Of a stretch of DNA of 64,000 nt, positions 8,141 through 16,332 are shown in pieces. Source of the DNA: Robertmurraya sp. FSL R5-0851 (GTDB taxonomy: Bacteria > Bacillota > Bacilli > Bacillales > Cytobacillaceae); assembly GCF_038002965.1 (NCBI RefSeq), contig NZ_JBBOOE010000001.1, positions 2,957,001-3,021,000 of the forward strand. Reading direction: 5' to 3'. The notes beneath the pieces were generated by a model that did no database searches, was not told the DNA's origin, and saw nothing but the letters and a program-made list of their open reading frames with translations. The position numbers were made by a program, and so were the translations under genes. Every line of letters starts with the position of its first letter. Within the stretch, counting starts at the first letter, position 1.

Positions 8141-8172
8141 GAAAAAAAATAAATCCCTTTTCAAAGGGATTT
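8141..8172 (-). terminator. Rho-independent terminator of dynA
   Basis: The inverted repeat AAATCCCTTT / AAAGGGATTT (8151-8172) is followed on the minus strand by a run of eight T. Confidence 0.85.
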
Positions 8173-8182
8173 ATGGAAATAG

Positions 8183-11100
8183 TTATTTACTTAATAGTTC
8201 CTCTAGCTTCCGTTCTGTTTCCTCAAGATTACTGATAGAGGTTTCATCACTGAGAGCAGCCCGTAACCCTTCATAATAGTCTAGGCACTCTCTTGCCATT
8301 TGTTCTTTCAATGTCTGAATCTCAGCATTCATCACTTCTTGATAATGCTCTTTTAATCGTTGACTTCCTTCCTCCACATAACTGTTCGCTAGTGGGGATA
8401 AAATGACTTCTAGCTCCTCCATCATAAGTCGTTTTTCATTTCGTTCAAAAAACGATTTTGGATTTTTAAAATAGCCCAATGCTTTTTTAAATAAGTGAGC
8501 CTCTAAATTCTCGAAGGCATTTGCAAACTCTATACTTTTCCACGCACGTTTCTCATACGAATGAAAGGATATATCTTTATTGATATCTGCAATTGAGCCT
8601 TCAAGTAGCTGTTCAACTTCTAACAGTAACTTTTCTATGAATGACTCAACCCTAAGTGAAGTCGCTCTTAATTCTTGAGCAAAATCATATCCAATACTTG
8701 TTAAAAATTCTTCAAGTCCTCTTTGTAACGCCTGTTTCATACTTCTTCCATCATCCTTTAATAGAGACGGATTAAAGGCCTCTTTAAAGAAATCATTAAA
8801 TCGATAAAACACTCTTTGCTTAATATAAAAGGCTAACTCATCGGTTTCTAAATTTAATCTTTTTTGAAGATTTTGTTCTTGATCATCTATACGAAGCAGA
8901 TTTCCAATAGCTTCCTCTTGATCCCGTAGAGTTAGTAAGTATGATTCCTTTTTTTCTCGATTCTGCTTCGCATGATGGATAAAAGCTTTTAGTACATGTT
9001 TCACTCGGTTTAGTTCTGACATAGCTGATGTTAGGGCGATCTCCGTTAAGTCGTTTTCAATAAACGAGTAGAACCTTTCTTCGAATTGATCCAAACGAGA
9101 GCCTTCATTTATCGCTTCTTCTTTTTCTTTTAAACCTAACATGCTTGAAACGGGATAAACATGAGGCATACGGATTCCATACTGAATTAATTGATCTGTT
9201 ACATACCCAAGAACTTCTTGTACCTCTTCTTCATCACGTGCCAAGTCAATTGCATTTACAAGAAAGAACATTTTATCCATTGAAAAGGTGTCCTTTACGC
9301 GACCAAGCTGTATTAAAAACTCGCGGTCCGCTTTAGAAAAGGCGTGATTATAATAGGTCACAAAGAGTATCGCATCTGAATTTTTAATATAGTCAAAAGC
9401 AACACCTGTATGTCGTGCATTAATAGAATCGGCGCCTGGTGTATCGACAAGCGTGATTCCATGACGAGTTAGTTCACAATCATAATACAACTCAATACTC
9501 TCTACAAAGCACGATTTTTCTTCCTTCGCAACGTAATCAGCAAATTCTTCTAACTTTGTTTGAAGAGTATCTCCTAAGTGATTTTTCGCAAAATCGTATC
9601 CCCGTAAAAATGCTGTTAAAAAAGAATAATGAACTTTTCCTTGGACATCAAACAACGAATCATCAGGATCTATTGATTCGATCACATGAACCGCATGGTC
9701 TAATGACTCCGCTGAAAGCTCGAACAAATGTAAGGATCTTTTTACTTCCTCAAGTAAATTCTCTTCACTTTTAAATTTCACTTTCACTAAACCATGCTTA
9801 TTTTCTTCAGTAACAGGCATGATTTTATTTATCGCTGCCGTAGTTGGGTTAGGTGAAACCGGCAGAAGCTTCTGCCCTATTAATGCATTTGCAAAGGAGG
9901 ATTTGCCTGCACTAAATGCACCGAAAAGTGCGATTGTAAATCCTCTATTAGTCAGTCTATCGGATGTTAATGTCAGTTCCTCTGAAGACGTTTTAAATCC
10001 TGGTACAGCGTTTAACAAGTTCGCTGCTGTCTTTAGCTTTTTTACTACATCTTTCACTTGAAGTCCTGCATGTGTTGGTGTTTCTATAGGTGTTTCTATA
10101 GTCTTCTCTACTTTTTTCGTTGAATTTACAGCTACATTTTCTCTAGATGACATGATCTCAAATTCTTCATTTACAGTAAGAAGTTTTTCTATCTCACGTT
10201 CCTTTATTTCATCGCTCTTGATATTTTCAGTTAAAATTTGTTCCATTTTATATTTGGACTTTTCTTGACTATCCGTTATCGTTTTTAACTCTGACCATGT
10301 ATGATCAAAATCTTTTATGACTTTTAACTCTTCTTCCCATTTTGAAGTCTTCCTGCTTATCTTAGCACCTTGAATTTTTAGAAAATCTTCCATAAATGGC
10401 TCGAGTTCTCTTCTAGCAAGAGTTTTTAAGCTTTCCGCTACATCATTTGTATAGTTCAAAACGTACTCACCAGATAAACGCGCATCCTTCTTTTCCGCTT
10501 TTAACAGAAGCTCTGAAGTAAAAGGTACAGAATATTCCTGGATTTTCGTTAGTAAATCAGCACTATTGATGTCTTCTTGCTTTATAAAGCGAGTAATCGC
10601 ATCTTTCAAGTGCCATTCAAGTTGAGATTTTACCTTTTCCTGCATATCAGAAGAAAATGTCTGTAATCTCGCTTGGCGTTCTTGCTTTGTCTTATTTTTA
10701 GAAAACAATAATCCTACTTTAAACTCTCGCTGTCTTGACTCAAGAAATTTTTCCGCAAGTTCTCTTGTTTGAAAGGGCATCAAGTAAGCATTTTTTAAAA
10801 TATCATTAATCACAAGCTCTAACTTTCTCTTTTGTTGGTTTAGAGTTTCCATTTGTAAGTCTAACTGCTGTTGTAACTCCACTATCTTACCTTGTAAGCT
10901 ATTCCTTTCATCTTCAGGTAGGGCGCTTAATTTTTGTTCAAGTTTTTCAATGGTATCTTTATTCTGATTTGTTTCGAATACCATTTGTTCTTGAATAAGC
11001 TTTTTAAGAGAATTTGAAACTGAGAGCTCTAACAACTGATCCTTCATAACGACTTTTTCAGCAATAAACGTTTGTAGATCTTTTAACTCATTGTGAGGAT

Positions 11101-11836
11101 GGGTTGGTTCCTTTAGCGTTGTATAAAATATACGACCTGGTTTCACTCCCCATGAAGCAAAGGATTCTTTTACACTTTCTTGAAACTGAAGAAAGCTTAG
11201 CTCTTCCTCACGATGCTTATCGATTTGATTTACAACTAAGAAAACTTCCTTTCCTTCCTCGGTTAGTTCCTTAGTAAACATAAAGTTAACCTCAGATTGG
11301 ACATGATTATAATCCATGCAATAAAACACGAGATCCGCTAGGTGTAAAGCAGACTCTGTAGCGATTCGATGAGCATCATCTGTTGAATCAATTCCTGGTG
11401 TATCTAATATCGCTGTACCAGCTGTTAGCTTCGTGTTACTCTTGCTAATCTCTATGGACGTAATCTCGTCTCCATTTTTGCAGTATGTTTTGACCATGCT
11501 ATAGTCGTAGGGAGCCTTGTAGTATAGAGGTCTTCCTTCGTTAAAATAGACCTTCGCATAGTCCTCCCCTGCTTTCACTTTCACTAAATTCGCACTTGTT
11601 GGAATAGGGCTGGAAGGAAGAATATTTTCACCAATTAAGGTATTAATCATGGTGGATTTTCCCGCTGAAAAATGACCACAAAAAGCAATTGCATATTCTC
11701 TCTCTTGAAGTTTTATAGCCAATTGCTTTGCTTTTTGTGCCGTTTCTTCATTTCCCCTTGAAAGAAAATATGTATGTAGATTGGCAAGACGTGATAGTGT
11801 GATCTGTGTATCATGTTGAAAGATTGTATTTGACAT
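8183..11836 (-). CDS. dynA: two-headed dynamin-family GTPase DynA
   Basis: The 1217-residue protein contains two complete dynamin modules fused head to tail, as in B. subtilis DynA/YpbR (about 1190 residues). Module 1: P-loop GHFSAGKSTMIN near residue 55, DTPGID switch near 145, NQID near 205. Module 2: P-loop GAFSAGKSSFANAL near 645, DTPGAD near 805, NAID near 868. Each GTPase is followed by long heptad-rich helices forming the stalk. DynA tethers and fuses membranes without GTP hydrolysis being strictly required and protects against membrane damage and phage lysis. Start ATG has AAGGGG 7 bases upstream. Upstream lies a Fur-controlled peptide gene with its own terminator. Confidence 0.95.
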   Translation of the reverse strand: MSNTIFQHDTQITLSRLANLHTYFLSRGNEETAQKAKQLAIKLQEREYAIAFCGHFSAGKSTMINTLIGENILPSSPIPTSANLVKVKAGEDYAKVYFNEGRPLYYKAPYDYSMVKTYCKNGDEITSIEISKSNTKLTAGTAILDTPGIDSTDDAHRIATESALHLADLVFYCMDYNHVQSEVNFMFTKELTEEGKEVFLVVNQIDKHREEELSFLQFQESVKESFASWGVKPGRIFYTTLKEPTHPHNELKDLQTFIAEKVVMKDQLLELSVSNSLKKLIQEQMVFETNQNKDTIEKLEQKLSALPEDERNSLQGKIVELQQQLDLQMETLNQQKRKLELVINDILKNAYLMPFQTRELAEKFLESRQREFKVGLLFSKNKTKQERQARLQTFSSDMQEKVKSQLEWHLKDAITRFIKQEDINSADLLTKIQEYSVPFTSELLLKAEKKDARLSGEYVLNYTNDVAESLKTLARRELEPFMEDFLKIQGAKISRKTSKWEEELKVIKDFDHTWSELKTITDSQEKSKYKMEQILTENIKSDEIKEREIEKLLTVNEEFEIMSSRENVAVNSTKKVEKTIETPIETPTHAGLQVKDVVKKLKTAANLLNAVPGFKTSSEELTLTSDRLTNRGFTIALFGAFSAGKSSFANALIGQKLLPVSPNPTTAAINKIMPVTEENKHGLVKVKFKSEENLLEEVKRSLHLFELSAESLDHAVHVIESIDPDDSLFDVQGKVHYSFLTAFLRGYDFAKNHLGDTLQTKLEEFADYVAKEEKSCFVESIELYYDCELTRHGITLVDTPGADSINARHTGVAFDYIKNSDAILFVTYYNHAFSKADREFLIQLGRVKDTFSMDKMFFLVNAIDLARDEEEVQEVLGYVTDQLIQYGIRMPHVYPVSSMLGLKEKEEAINEGSRLDQFEERFYSFIENDLTEIALTSAMSELNRVKHVLKAFIHHAKQNREKKESYLLTLRDQEEAIGNLLRIDDQEQNLQKRLNLETDELAFYIKQRVFYRFNDFFKEAFNPSLLKDDGRSMKQALQRGLEEFLTSIGYDFAQELRATSLRVESFIEKLLLEVEQLLEGSIADINKDISFHSYEKRAWKSIEFANAFENLEAHLFKKALGYFKNPKSFFERNEKRLMMEELEVILSPLANSYVEEGSQRLKEHYQEVMNAEIQTLKEQMARECLDYYEGLRAALSDETSISNLEETERKLEELLSK

Positions 11837-11901
11837 GGTTCTACCCCTTGTTTGTACTTTTACCTCTTTATTTTAACTGATTTTTCACACATTTCCCAAA
11901 C

Positions 11902-11935
11902 AAAAAAAAATCAGGTTTACATTCACCCGATTTTT
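11902..11935 (-). terminator. Rho-independent terminator of the Fur-controlled peptide gene
   Basis: On the minus strand AATCGGGT pairs with ACCTGATT (one G:U) around an 8-base loop and is followed by nine T. It lies between the 34-residue peptide gene and dynA. Confidence 0.7.
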
Positions 11936-11936
11936 T

Positions 11937-12041
11937 TTATTTATTTAATTGAATAGCTTGTGGTTTGCTTACATTCTTTAACACATGCTTCATTAATAAT
12001 CCATAAACGACAACTGTTGCGCCAATAAAAATCGTTACCAT
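11937..12041 (-). CDS. 34-residue membrane micro-peptide under Fur-type control
   Basis: The frame encodes MVTIFIGATVVVYGLLMK followed by a basic, polar tail ending QAIQLNK: one transmembrane helix and a positively charged C-terminus. The codon before the ATG is a stop, so the start is fixed; GGTG lies 7 bases upstream. Immediately upstream is a strong sigma-A-like promoter covered by two Fur-box-like sequences, and downstream is a hairpin terminator, so this is a complete one-gene transcription unit. The family is not known to me. Iron-starvation expression of a small membrane protein, possibly a partner of an iron transporter or a membrane-stress modulator, is an inference from control signals only. 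Confidence 0.6.
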   Translation of the reverse strand: MVTIFIGATVVVYGLLMKHVLKNVSKPQAIQLNK

Positions 12042-12069
12042 TTACAAACACCGTCCTCTTTAATGAGAG

Positions 12070-12120
12070 TGATAATTATTTTCATATGAACACTATACCA
12101 CGAATGATAATCACTATCAA
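12070..12120 (-). promoter_or_regulatory. sigma-A promoter overlapped by two Fur boxes
   Basis: Reading on the minus strand, TTGATA (12120-12115) and TATAGT (12097-12092) are spaced by exactly 17 bases. TGATAATCACTATCA (12105-12119) and TGATAATTATTTTCA (12070-12084) each differ by one base from the 7-1-7 Fur consensus TGATAATNATTATCA. The first covers the -35 and spacer, the second the transcription start region, a classical repression layout. Confidence 0.75.
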
Positions 12121-12136
12121 TAAACTTTCTGATCAT

Positions 12137-12700
12137 TCACATTTTTTTCATAAACGGCAACGGGAGAAATCTGCTTGTTTTATGGAATACCTCATTGTAT
12201 TTTGTATGGTTACAAAGAGCTCTTTCCTCCGCAGGAATTCGGATCATTAATATAAGTGCGTTAAGGAGTGAAAAGGCAATAAGTGTTCCGTATGCTTGAA
12301 AAAGAAGTGGGATCACAAGAAATTCTAGGGTCACGATTAAATAGTTTGGGTGCTTTAGAAACTTATAAGGACCTTTTTTAATAACAGCAGCTTGTGGTAC
12401 TACGATTATTTTCGTATTCCAATACTTTCCTAAAGACGAAAGCGCCCAAATTCTTCCTATTTGTGTGACCAAAAACAAACTGACAAGCGCTGGCCAATAT
12501 GAGGAGATTTCTTTTCCTTGTACCAACACCTCTAGACAAAGGGATATAAAAAATAATACATGTACAATCACAATAAAAATGTAATGCGTTTTGCCAAACT
12601 CTACTCCACCCTGCTCTTTCATCCATTTCTCATTTCTTTTAGCAATGGCTAATTCACAAACTCGTTGAAAAATCACAAATGCCAGAAATAAAAAAAACAT
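12137..12700 (-). CDS. ypbQ: isoprenylcysteine-carboxyl-methyltransferase-like protein, YpbQ/BpsB-like
   Basis: The 187-residue integral membrane protein has five hydrophobic segments and the ICMT-type cofactor-binding pattern GPYKFLKHPNYL near residue 125 and a C-terminal EERAL...KYNEVF element. In B. subtilis the homologue (BpsB) methylates alkylpyrones made by the adjacent type III polyketide synthase. The true start is the ATG at 12700, whose A is the last base of the bcsA stop (TAATG), 7 bases after GGAGG; the longer upstream ATG would place that site inside the gene. The overlap makes translational coupling with bcsA almost certain. Confidence 0.88.
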   Translation of the reverse strand: MFFLFLAFVIFQRVCELAIAKRNEKWMKEQGGVEFGKTHYIFIVIVHVLFFISLCLEVLVQGKEISSYWPALVSLFLVTQIGRIWALSSLGKYWNTKIIVVPQAAVIKKGPYKFLKHPNYLIVTLEFLVIPLLFQAYGTLIAFSLLNALILMIRIPAEERALCNHTKYNEVFHKTSRFLPLPFMKKM

Positions 12701-13791
12701 TATGTTTCCCTCCATTGTAAGAGCAGTAATTCTGAGCTAAAACCAGGACCCAATGCCGTTGCAAGACCCAAATCCTGCTTTTTAGCCACTTTCATGGTTT
12801 GATTTAAAACATATAATATGGTTGTTGATGACATATTTCCGAAATTCTTTAGCACATTTGAAGATATGTCTAACATTTCTGCTGGTAACTGTAATGATTT
12901 TACATATGCATCCAGAACCTTCTTTCCTCCTGGATGGGCAATAAAATGCTGAAGCTCTTCCAGTTGACAACCATTCTCAGTAAGAAAAGTATTTACATTG
13001 GGCTTTAACCATTTTTCAATAATGGAAGGAATATCCTTAGAAAAAACAACATAAAGGCCATTCTCTTTTACTTCCCACCCCATCACATCAAGTGAGTCCT
13101 TCATGGTAGTTGACTTTGTAGCTAATATAGTTGGATAAGAGGTTAATTGACTGATGCTTTCCTTTTGAACTTGATCGCCTACAACTAAAGCACATGCCAC
13201 TCCATCAGCAAATAGGGAAGATCCAATTAAGTTACTTTTGGACAAATCGTTTTTCTGGAATGTTAAACTGCATAATTCAATTGTAAGTACAAGTACTTTG
13301 GCTTTAGGAAAAGCGAGGCAGTATTCGTATGCTCTTGATAACCCAGAAGCACCACCCGCACAGCCAAGACCCCAGATAGGAATTCGTTTCGTATGTATCG
13401 AAAATGGAAGGATATTCATAATCCTTGCTTCTATACTAGGTGTTGCTATACCTGTACTTGAGATAGTAAAAATTGCGTCTATCTCTTCATAATCTATTGG
13501 TTCCTTCAAAAAGTCCTTATTTTTCAGACAATTTTCTATTGCTTTTGTACCTAACTGGATGGCTGTTTCTATATAAGCATCATTTTTTTCCTTAAAAGAC
13601 CTTTCTTTTGCAAACCAGTCTATACTTCTAGCAAAATGTCGTTTGATGATTTGTCCGTGCTGGAACGCCTTAAGCAATCTTTCAATATCATGAAATGAAT
13701 CTGTAAAAAGCTTTCGAGAAAAATCCATCACTTCAGTTTGTGTTATTTCATATTGTGGGGGTGCTTCACCTACTGATAGAATTGCTGGCAT
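12700..13791 (-). CDS. bcsA: type III polyketide synthase (chalcone/stilbene synthase family), BcsA/BpsA-like
   Basis: The 363-residue protein has the thiolase-fold landmarks of type III synthases: active-site cysteine in WGLGCAGGASGLSRA near residue 145, histidine in FIAHPGGKKV near 295 and asparagine in LKNFGNMSSTT near 325. The B. subtilis homologue condenses long-chain fatty acyl-CoA with malonyl-CoA into alkylpyrones of the membrane. Acyl chain preference cannot be read. It is the first gene of a two-gene operon with the methyltransferase-like ypbQ. GAAGGAG precedes the ATG. Confidence 0.92.
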   Translation of the reverse strand: MPAILSVGEAPPQYEITQTEVMDFSRKLFTDSFHDIERLLKAFQHGQIIKRHFARSIDWFAKERSFKEKNDAYIETAIQLGTKAIENCLKNKDFLKEPIDYEEIDAIFTISSTGIATPSIEARIMNILPFSIHTKRIPIWGLGCAGGASGLSRAYEYCLAFPKAKVLVLTIELCSLTFQKNDLSKSNLIGSSLFADGVACALVVGDQVQKESISQLTSYPTILATKSTTMKDSLDVMGWEVKENGLYVVFSKDIPSIIEKWLKPNVNTFLTENGCQLEELQHFIAHPGGKKVLDAYVKSLQLPAEMLDISSNVLKNFGNMSSTTILYVLNQTMKVAKKQDLGLATALGPGFSSELLLLQWRET

Positions 13792-13848
13792 TGCATTGCT
13801 CCTTCCATGATGACCAATACAAGGATATTTTTTCCAAAAACAGAAGAT

Positions 13849-13991
13849 TTATTCATGAAAAAGACTCCCTACTTTAGTAAGTAGAGAGTCATCCATGTCT
13901 TGAAGGAGTTGCTGTGCCTCTTCATTATATGTTGATTTTCGTTACAAATCACTAGATAATTTTTACCATAGAAATGAACCAAAAGGACCAT
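13849..13991 (-). pseudogene. frameshifted small gene (about 47 codons)
   Basis: Two short frames on the minus strand join into one coherent product if one base is restored near 13931. The upstream frame reads MVLLVHFYGKNYLVICNENQ, and the other frame continues YNEEAQQLLQDMDDSLL and ends in LFHE followed by TAA. The total span is 143 bases, one short of 48 codons. The stop lies just past a terminator hairpin on the same strand. The aromatic start followed by an amphipathic acidic helix looks like a small single-domain protein. A sequencing error would explain it equally well; the family is unknown to me. Confidence 0.4.
13857..13890 (-). terminator. Rho-independent terminator (minus strand)
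   Basis: GACTCTCTACTT pairs with AAGTAGGGAGTC (one mismatch) around a short loop and is followed by five T on the minus strand. Its presence supports a transcript from the 13.9-14.0 kb minus strand, otherwise a 300-base gap holding only the frameshifted ORF. Confidence 0.65.
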
Positions 13992-14092
13992 TCCATTCCC
14001 ATTATTTTTTACTATTGAAAATGAGAAAACCATGTTATTTTTCACTAAATCTATGATAATATAATGATATTCGACTAGTTGGAGGAATATCA

Positions 14093-14548
14093 ATGACTTT
14101 ATCTAAGCAAGTGACAGATATTTTAAACGGGACTATTGATTCAGTTAAATCAGTTCTTCCATTTGACCTAGCCGTTGAAAAACCATCTCTATTTACACAG
14201 CCATTTACACAACATTCAATTGGTGTGCTAATTGGAATGACCGGAGATGTAAGAGGTCGAATTATTATTGATGGAAATGAACAGGTGTTTGGTAAGATTG
14301 GAGAAGGAATGTTCGGTATGGCTTTAGAAGGGGAAATGCTAGAGTCTTTCGCTGGAGAGTTAGGAAATATGATTGCAGGGAATTTATCTACAACGATTTC
14401 ACAAAAAGGCCACGAAACGGATATTACTCCCCCCACGGTTTTGGTTGGAGAAACAAAGGTCTACGGATTTGATAAAGCATTCCGTTTACCGATCAATATT
14501 CAAGACTTAGGAACGATTGAACTTATTATTATGGTAGAAAATAAGTAG
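14093..14548 (+). CDS. CheX-like chemotaxis phosphatase-family protein
   Basis: The 151-residue protein carries the CheC/CheX/FliY-type helix motif: ESFAGELGNMIAGN near residues 83-96, with the E...N pair used to dephosphorylate CheY-P. There is a single copy of the motif, as in CheX (CheC has two). An N-terminal domain with GVLIGMTGDVRGRIII precedes it. It is not in a flagellar or chemotaxis operon here; it stands alone with a GGAGG site before the ATG and its own terminator. It may act on a receiver domain of another signalling pathway; that is inference. Confidence 0.82.
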   Translation: MTLSKQVTDILNGTIDSVKSVLPFDLAVEKPSLFTQPFTQHSIGVLIGMTGDVRGRIIIDGNEQVFGKIGEGMFGMALEGEMLESFAGELGNMIAGNLSTTISQKGHETDITPPTVLVGETKVYGFDKAFRLPINIQDLGTIELIIMVENK

Positions 14549-14575
14549 AGAGGGTTACCCTCTCTACCTTTTTTT
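14545..14575 (+). terminator. Rho-independent terminator of the cheX-like gene
   Basis: GTAGAGAGGG pairs with CCTCTCTAC (14545-14567) followed by CTTTTTTT. The stem begins inside the stop codon. Confidence 0.85.
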
Positions 14576-15347
14576 AAAATCCGTGGATCGTCATCCCACC
14601 GTCAACAAATATGGTTTGACCACTGATATAATTTCCTGCTTCGGAAGCTAGCATGACAACAGGACCTACTAGTTCTGGTAATTCACCGACACGATTTAAA
14701 GGAGTGACGGCTAAAATATCTTTTACATACTCTTTGTTAGAAAGTAAGGTTTCTGTTAAAGGTGTTTTGAAATACCATGGGCCAATGCTATTTACATTAA
14801 TATTATGAGGACCCCATTCTAATGCAAGCACTTTGGTCATTTGAATCATAGCCGCTTTTGTTGCCGCATAAACGACACCTGTCCGCAAAGCAACATGCCC
14901 GGCAACAGATGAGATCGATATGATTCTACCCGCCGTTCCGTGCTTCTGCATCACTTTACCAACTTGTTGAGACATCATAAAGGCTGACTTTAAATTGGTA
15001 TCCATAATCGTCTGCCACTCTTCTTCCGTAACCTCTATTGCTTTAGAACGAATATTCATTCCTGCATTATTGATAAGAATATGTATTTCTCCCCACTCAT
15101 CCTCCACGGTAGACACAGCCCTTGATATTTCCTCTGTTGAGGTGACATTCGCAGGTATAACGAGCACCCTTCTGCCAAGAGAATGAATAATTTCAGCCGT
15201 TTCCCTTAAATCTCCTTCGGTTCGGGAAAGTAGTGCAACATCTGCCCCTGCTTCCGCTAACCCAATGGCTAGTGCTTTTCCAATTCCCCTGCCGGCACCT
15301 GTAACTATCGCATGTTTGTTATCTAATCGAAATGATGGTAAGTACAC
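14574..15347 (-). CDS. short-chain dehydrogenase/reductase, gluconate 5-dehydrogenase-like
   Basis: The 257-residue classical SDR shows the cofactor loop TGAGRGIG near residue 17, NNAG near 91, the catalytic serine in ISISSVAG near 144, and YAATK near 158 (Tyr and Lys of the triad). The C-terminal VMLASEAGNYISGQTIFVDGG segment is typical. An arginine after the second beta strand (LLSRTEGD) suggests preference for NADP(H). The nearest remembered family is gluconate 5-dehydrogenase/glucose 1-dehydrogenase, but the substrate is unproven. Translation starts at GTG 15347 with GGGGGAT upstream. It converges with the cheX-like gene. Confidence 0.85.
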   Translation of the reverse strand: MYLPSFRLDNKHAIVTGAGRGIGKALAIGLAEAGADVALLSRTEGDLRETAEIIHSLGRRVLVIPANVTSTEEISRAVSTVEDEWGEIHILINNAGMNIRSKAIEVTEEEWQTIMDTNLKSAFMMSQQVGKVMQKHGTAGRIISISSVAGHVALRTGVVYAATKAAMIQMTKVLALEWGPHNINVNSIGPWYFKTPLTETLLSNKEYVKDILAVTPLNRVGELPELVGPVVMLASEAGNYISGQTIFVDGGMTIHGF

Positions 15348-15400
15348 AACGATCCCCCTTTTTCATTCATATATGAATCAACATATCAAACAGTAGTCAA

Positions 15401-15430
15401 AAAGAAAAGGAAAAAGGGTTTCTTTTTCCT
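15401..15430 (-). terminator. Rho-independent terminator of the 41-residue zinc-ribbon gene
   Basis: GGAAAAAG and CTTTTTCC (15409-15429) form a stem; on the minus strand the stem is followed by TTTTCTTTTT. Confidence 0.6.
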
Positions 15431-15439
15431 GTCACCTTA

Positions 15440-15565
15440 TTACTTCTTATCCTGTTGTCTTTGCACCTCTATATAAATCTCTTTGCACACCAGTTCACCG
15501 CACACCTGACATACTACCTTCCCATCGTAAAGAGTTCGGCAGTGTTCACAATAGTATTTCACCAT
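15440..15565 (-). CDS. 41-residue zinc-ribbon microprotein
   Basis: The short frame encodes MVKYYCEHCRTLYDGK followed by VVCQVCGELVC, i.e. two CxxC knuckles (C6/C9 and C19/C22) plus an extra cysteine, then a charged tail. This spacing is a minimal zinc ribbon. GAGGG precedes the ATG by about 8 bases and a terminator hairpin follows, so it is a complete small gene. I do not recognise the family; such proteins often regulate or bridge partner enzymes. It lies between an SDR and a second small CxxC protein on the other strand. Confidence 0.65.
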   Translation of the reverse strand: MVKYYCEHCRTLYDGKVVCQVCGELVCKEIYIEVQRQQDKK

Positions 15566-15802
15566 ATATTATCCCTCACTATTTCTTACTGACCAATATT
15601 ACTATCAGTATATTTATTGCAAGTATAAGAGGTTCCTTCTAGCAGTCTAAAAGCTTGAGGAATAATAATAAATATGAAAAATCTCTGATGAACATAACCA
15701 TATTCAAATACCAATTATTAACATCACCCTAACACCTCTACCTTAATAATATGTATAGAGGAAATCCCTTTAGCAATAATAGGAACTAGGTGGTGAATAA
15801 TC

Positions 15803-16018
15803 TTGGGAATCCTTCAAGCCTTCTTCAATTGGCGAGAAGGAAAATATCAGGAGCATTTAGAAGCAATGTATGAGGATGATAAGTGCCCTCAATGTCATGG
15901 AAAAGGGTACCATGTGTATCCTCCTGTAGGAGAGTTTATCCCATATAATCATATTTTTGATTGCGCAGGCTGCGAAGGCTCAGGCTCTTATTCAAAGTGG
16001 GATAGCACAATCGTGTAA
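15803..16018 (+). CDS. small protein with two DnaJ-type CxxCxGxG knuckles
   Basis: The 71-residue product has two zinc knuckles of the DnaJ cysteine-rich type: CPQCHGKG near residue 28 and CAGCEGSG near residue 54. With four cysteines it can form a single zinc site. The N-terminal MGILQAFFNWREGKYQ is amphipathic. The start is TTG at 15803, 9 bases after AGGTGG. No J-domain is present. The function is unknown; it may bind a client protein. It is monocistronic with its own terminator. The 237 bases upstream (15566-15802) hold no gene I can support. Confidence 0.7.
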   Translation: MGILQAFFNWREGKYQEHLEAMYEDDKCPQCHGKGYHVYPPVGEFIPYNHIFDCAGCEGSGSYSKWDSTIV

Positions 16019-16046
16019 CACACTCTAGGCTTCTAGGGTGTGTTTT
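16017..16046 (+). terminator. Rho-independent terminator
   Basis: AACACACTCTAG-GCTT-CTAGGGTGTGTT (one mismatch) followed by TTA; it starts in the stop codon of the CxxC protein gene. Confidence 0.75.
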
Positions 16047-16163
16047 ATTGTGTAATAAATATCACTCACCTACAAATGCTTTTATGTCGACATTCGTAAC
16101 CGTTATCATATATATTCAAATTTTATCTTTTTCACAAATTTTTCACATTTCAAGACAACTGTA

Positions 16164-16213
16164 TGTGATTTAAATCACTGTCACGATAACTTTTCACTAC
16201 TATCATAGTAAAT
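16164..16213 (+). promoter_or_regulatory. CRP/FNR-type operator and class II promoter of the ba3 oxidase operon
   Basis: TGTGATTTAAATCACT at 16164-16179 matches the TGTGA-N6-TCACA consensus of Crp/Fnr proteins. The best -10 downstream is TATCAT at 16201-16206, giving a start near 16213. The operator centre (16171.5) is then 41.5 bases upstream of the start, the standard position for class II activation. The -35 is poor, as expected for an activator-dependent promoter. The remaining leader to the first gene is about 120 bases. Confidence 0.7.
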
Positions 16214-16332
16214 ACATAACAATTGAACAATTTGTGAAATCAATGAAAGCTAATGGAATTGAAACAATTGTCTTGTATTATGAAGTTGTAATCATTAATT
16301 TATTGTGAAACCTTGGAGAGGAAGTGAGGGTT

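Noticed and set aside
13869..14093. 74-residue minus-strand frame upstream of the cheX-like gene as an intact gene
   Set aside because: Its start has no binding site and it fuses part of the frameshifted small gene with upstream sequence; reported instead as a disrupted 47-codon gene.
14035..14436. 133-residue minus-strand frame opposite the cheX-like gene
   Set aside because: It is the antisense shadow of the CheX-like protein, with no ribosome binding site or family likeness.
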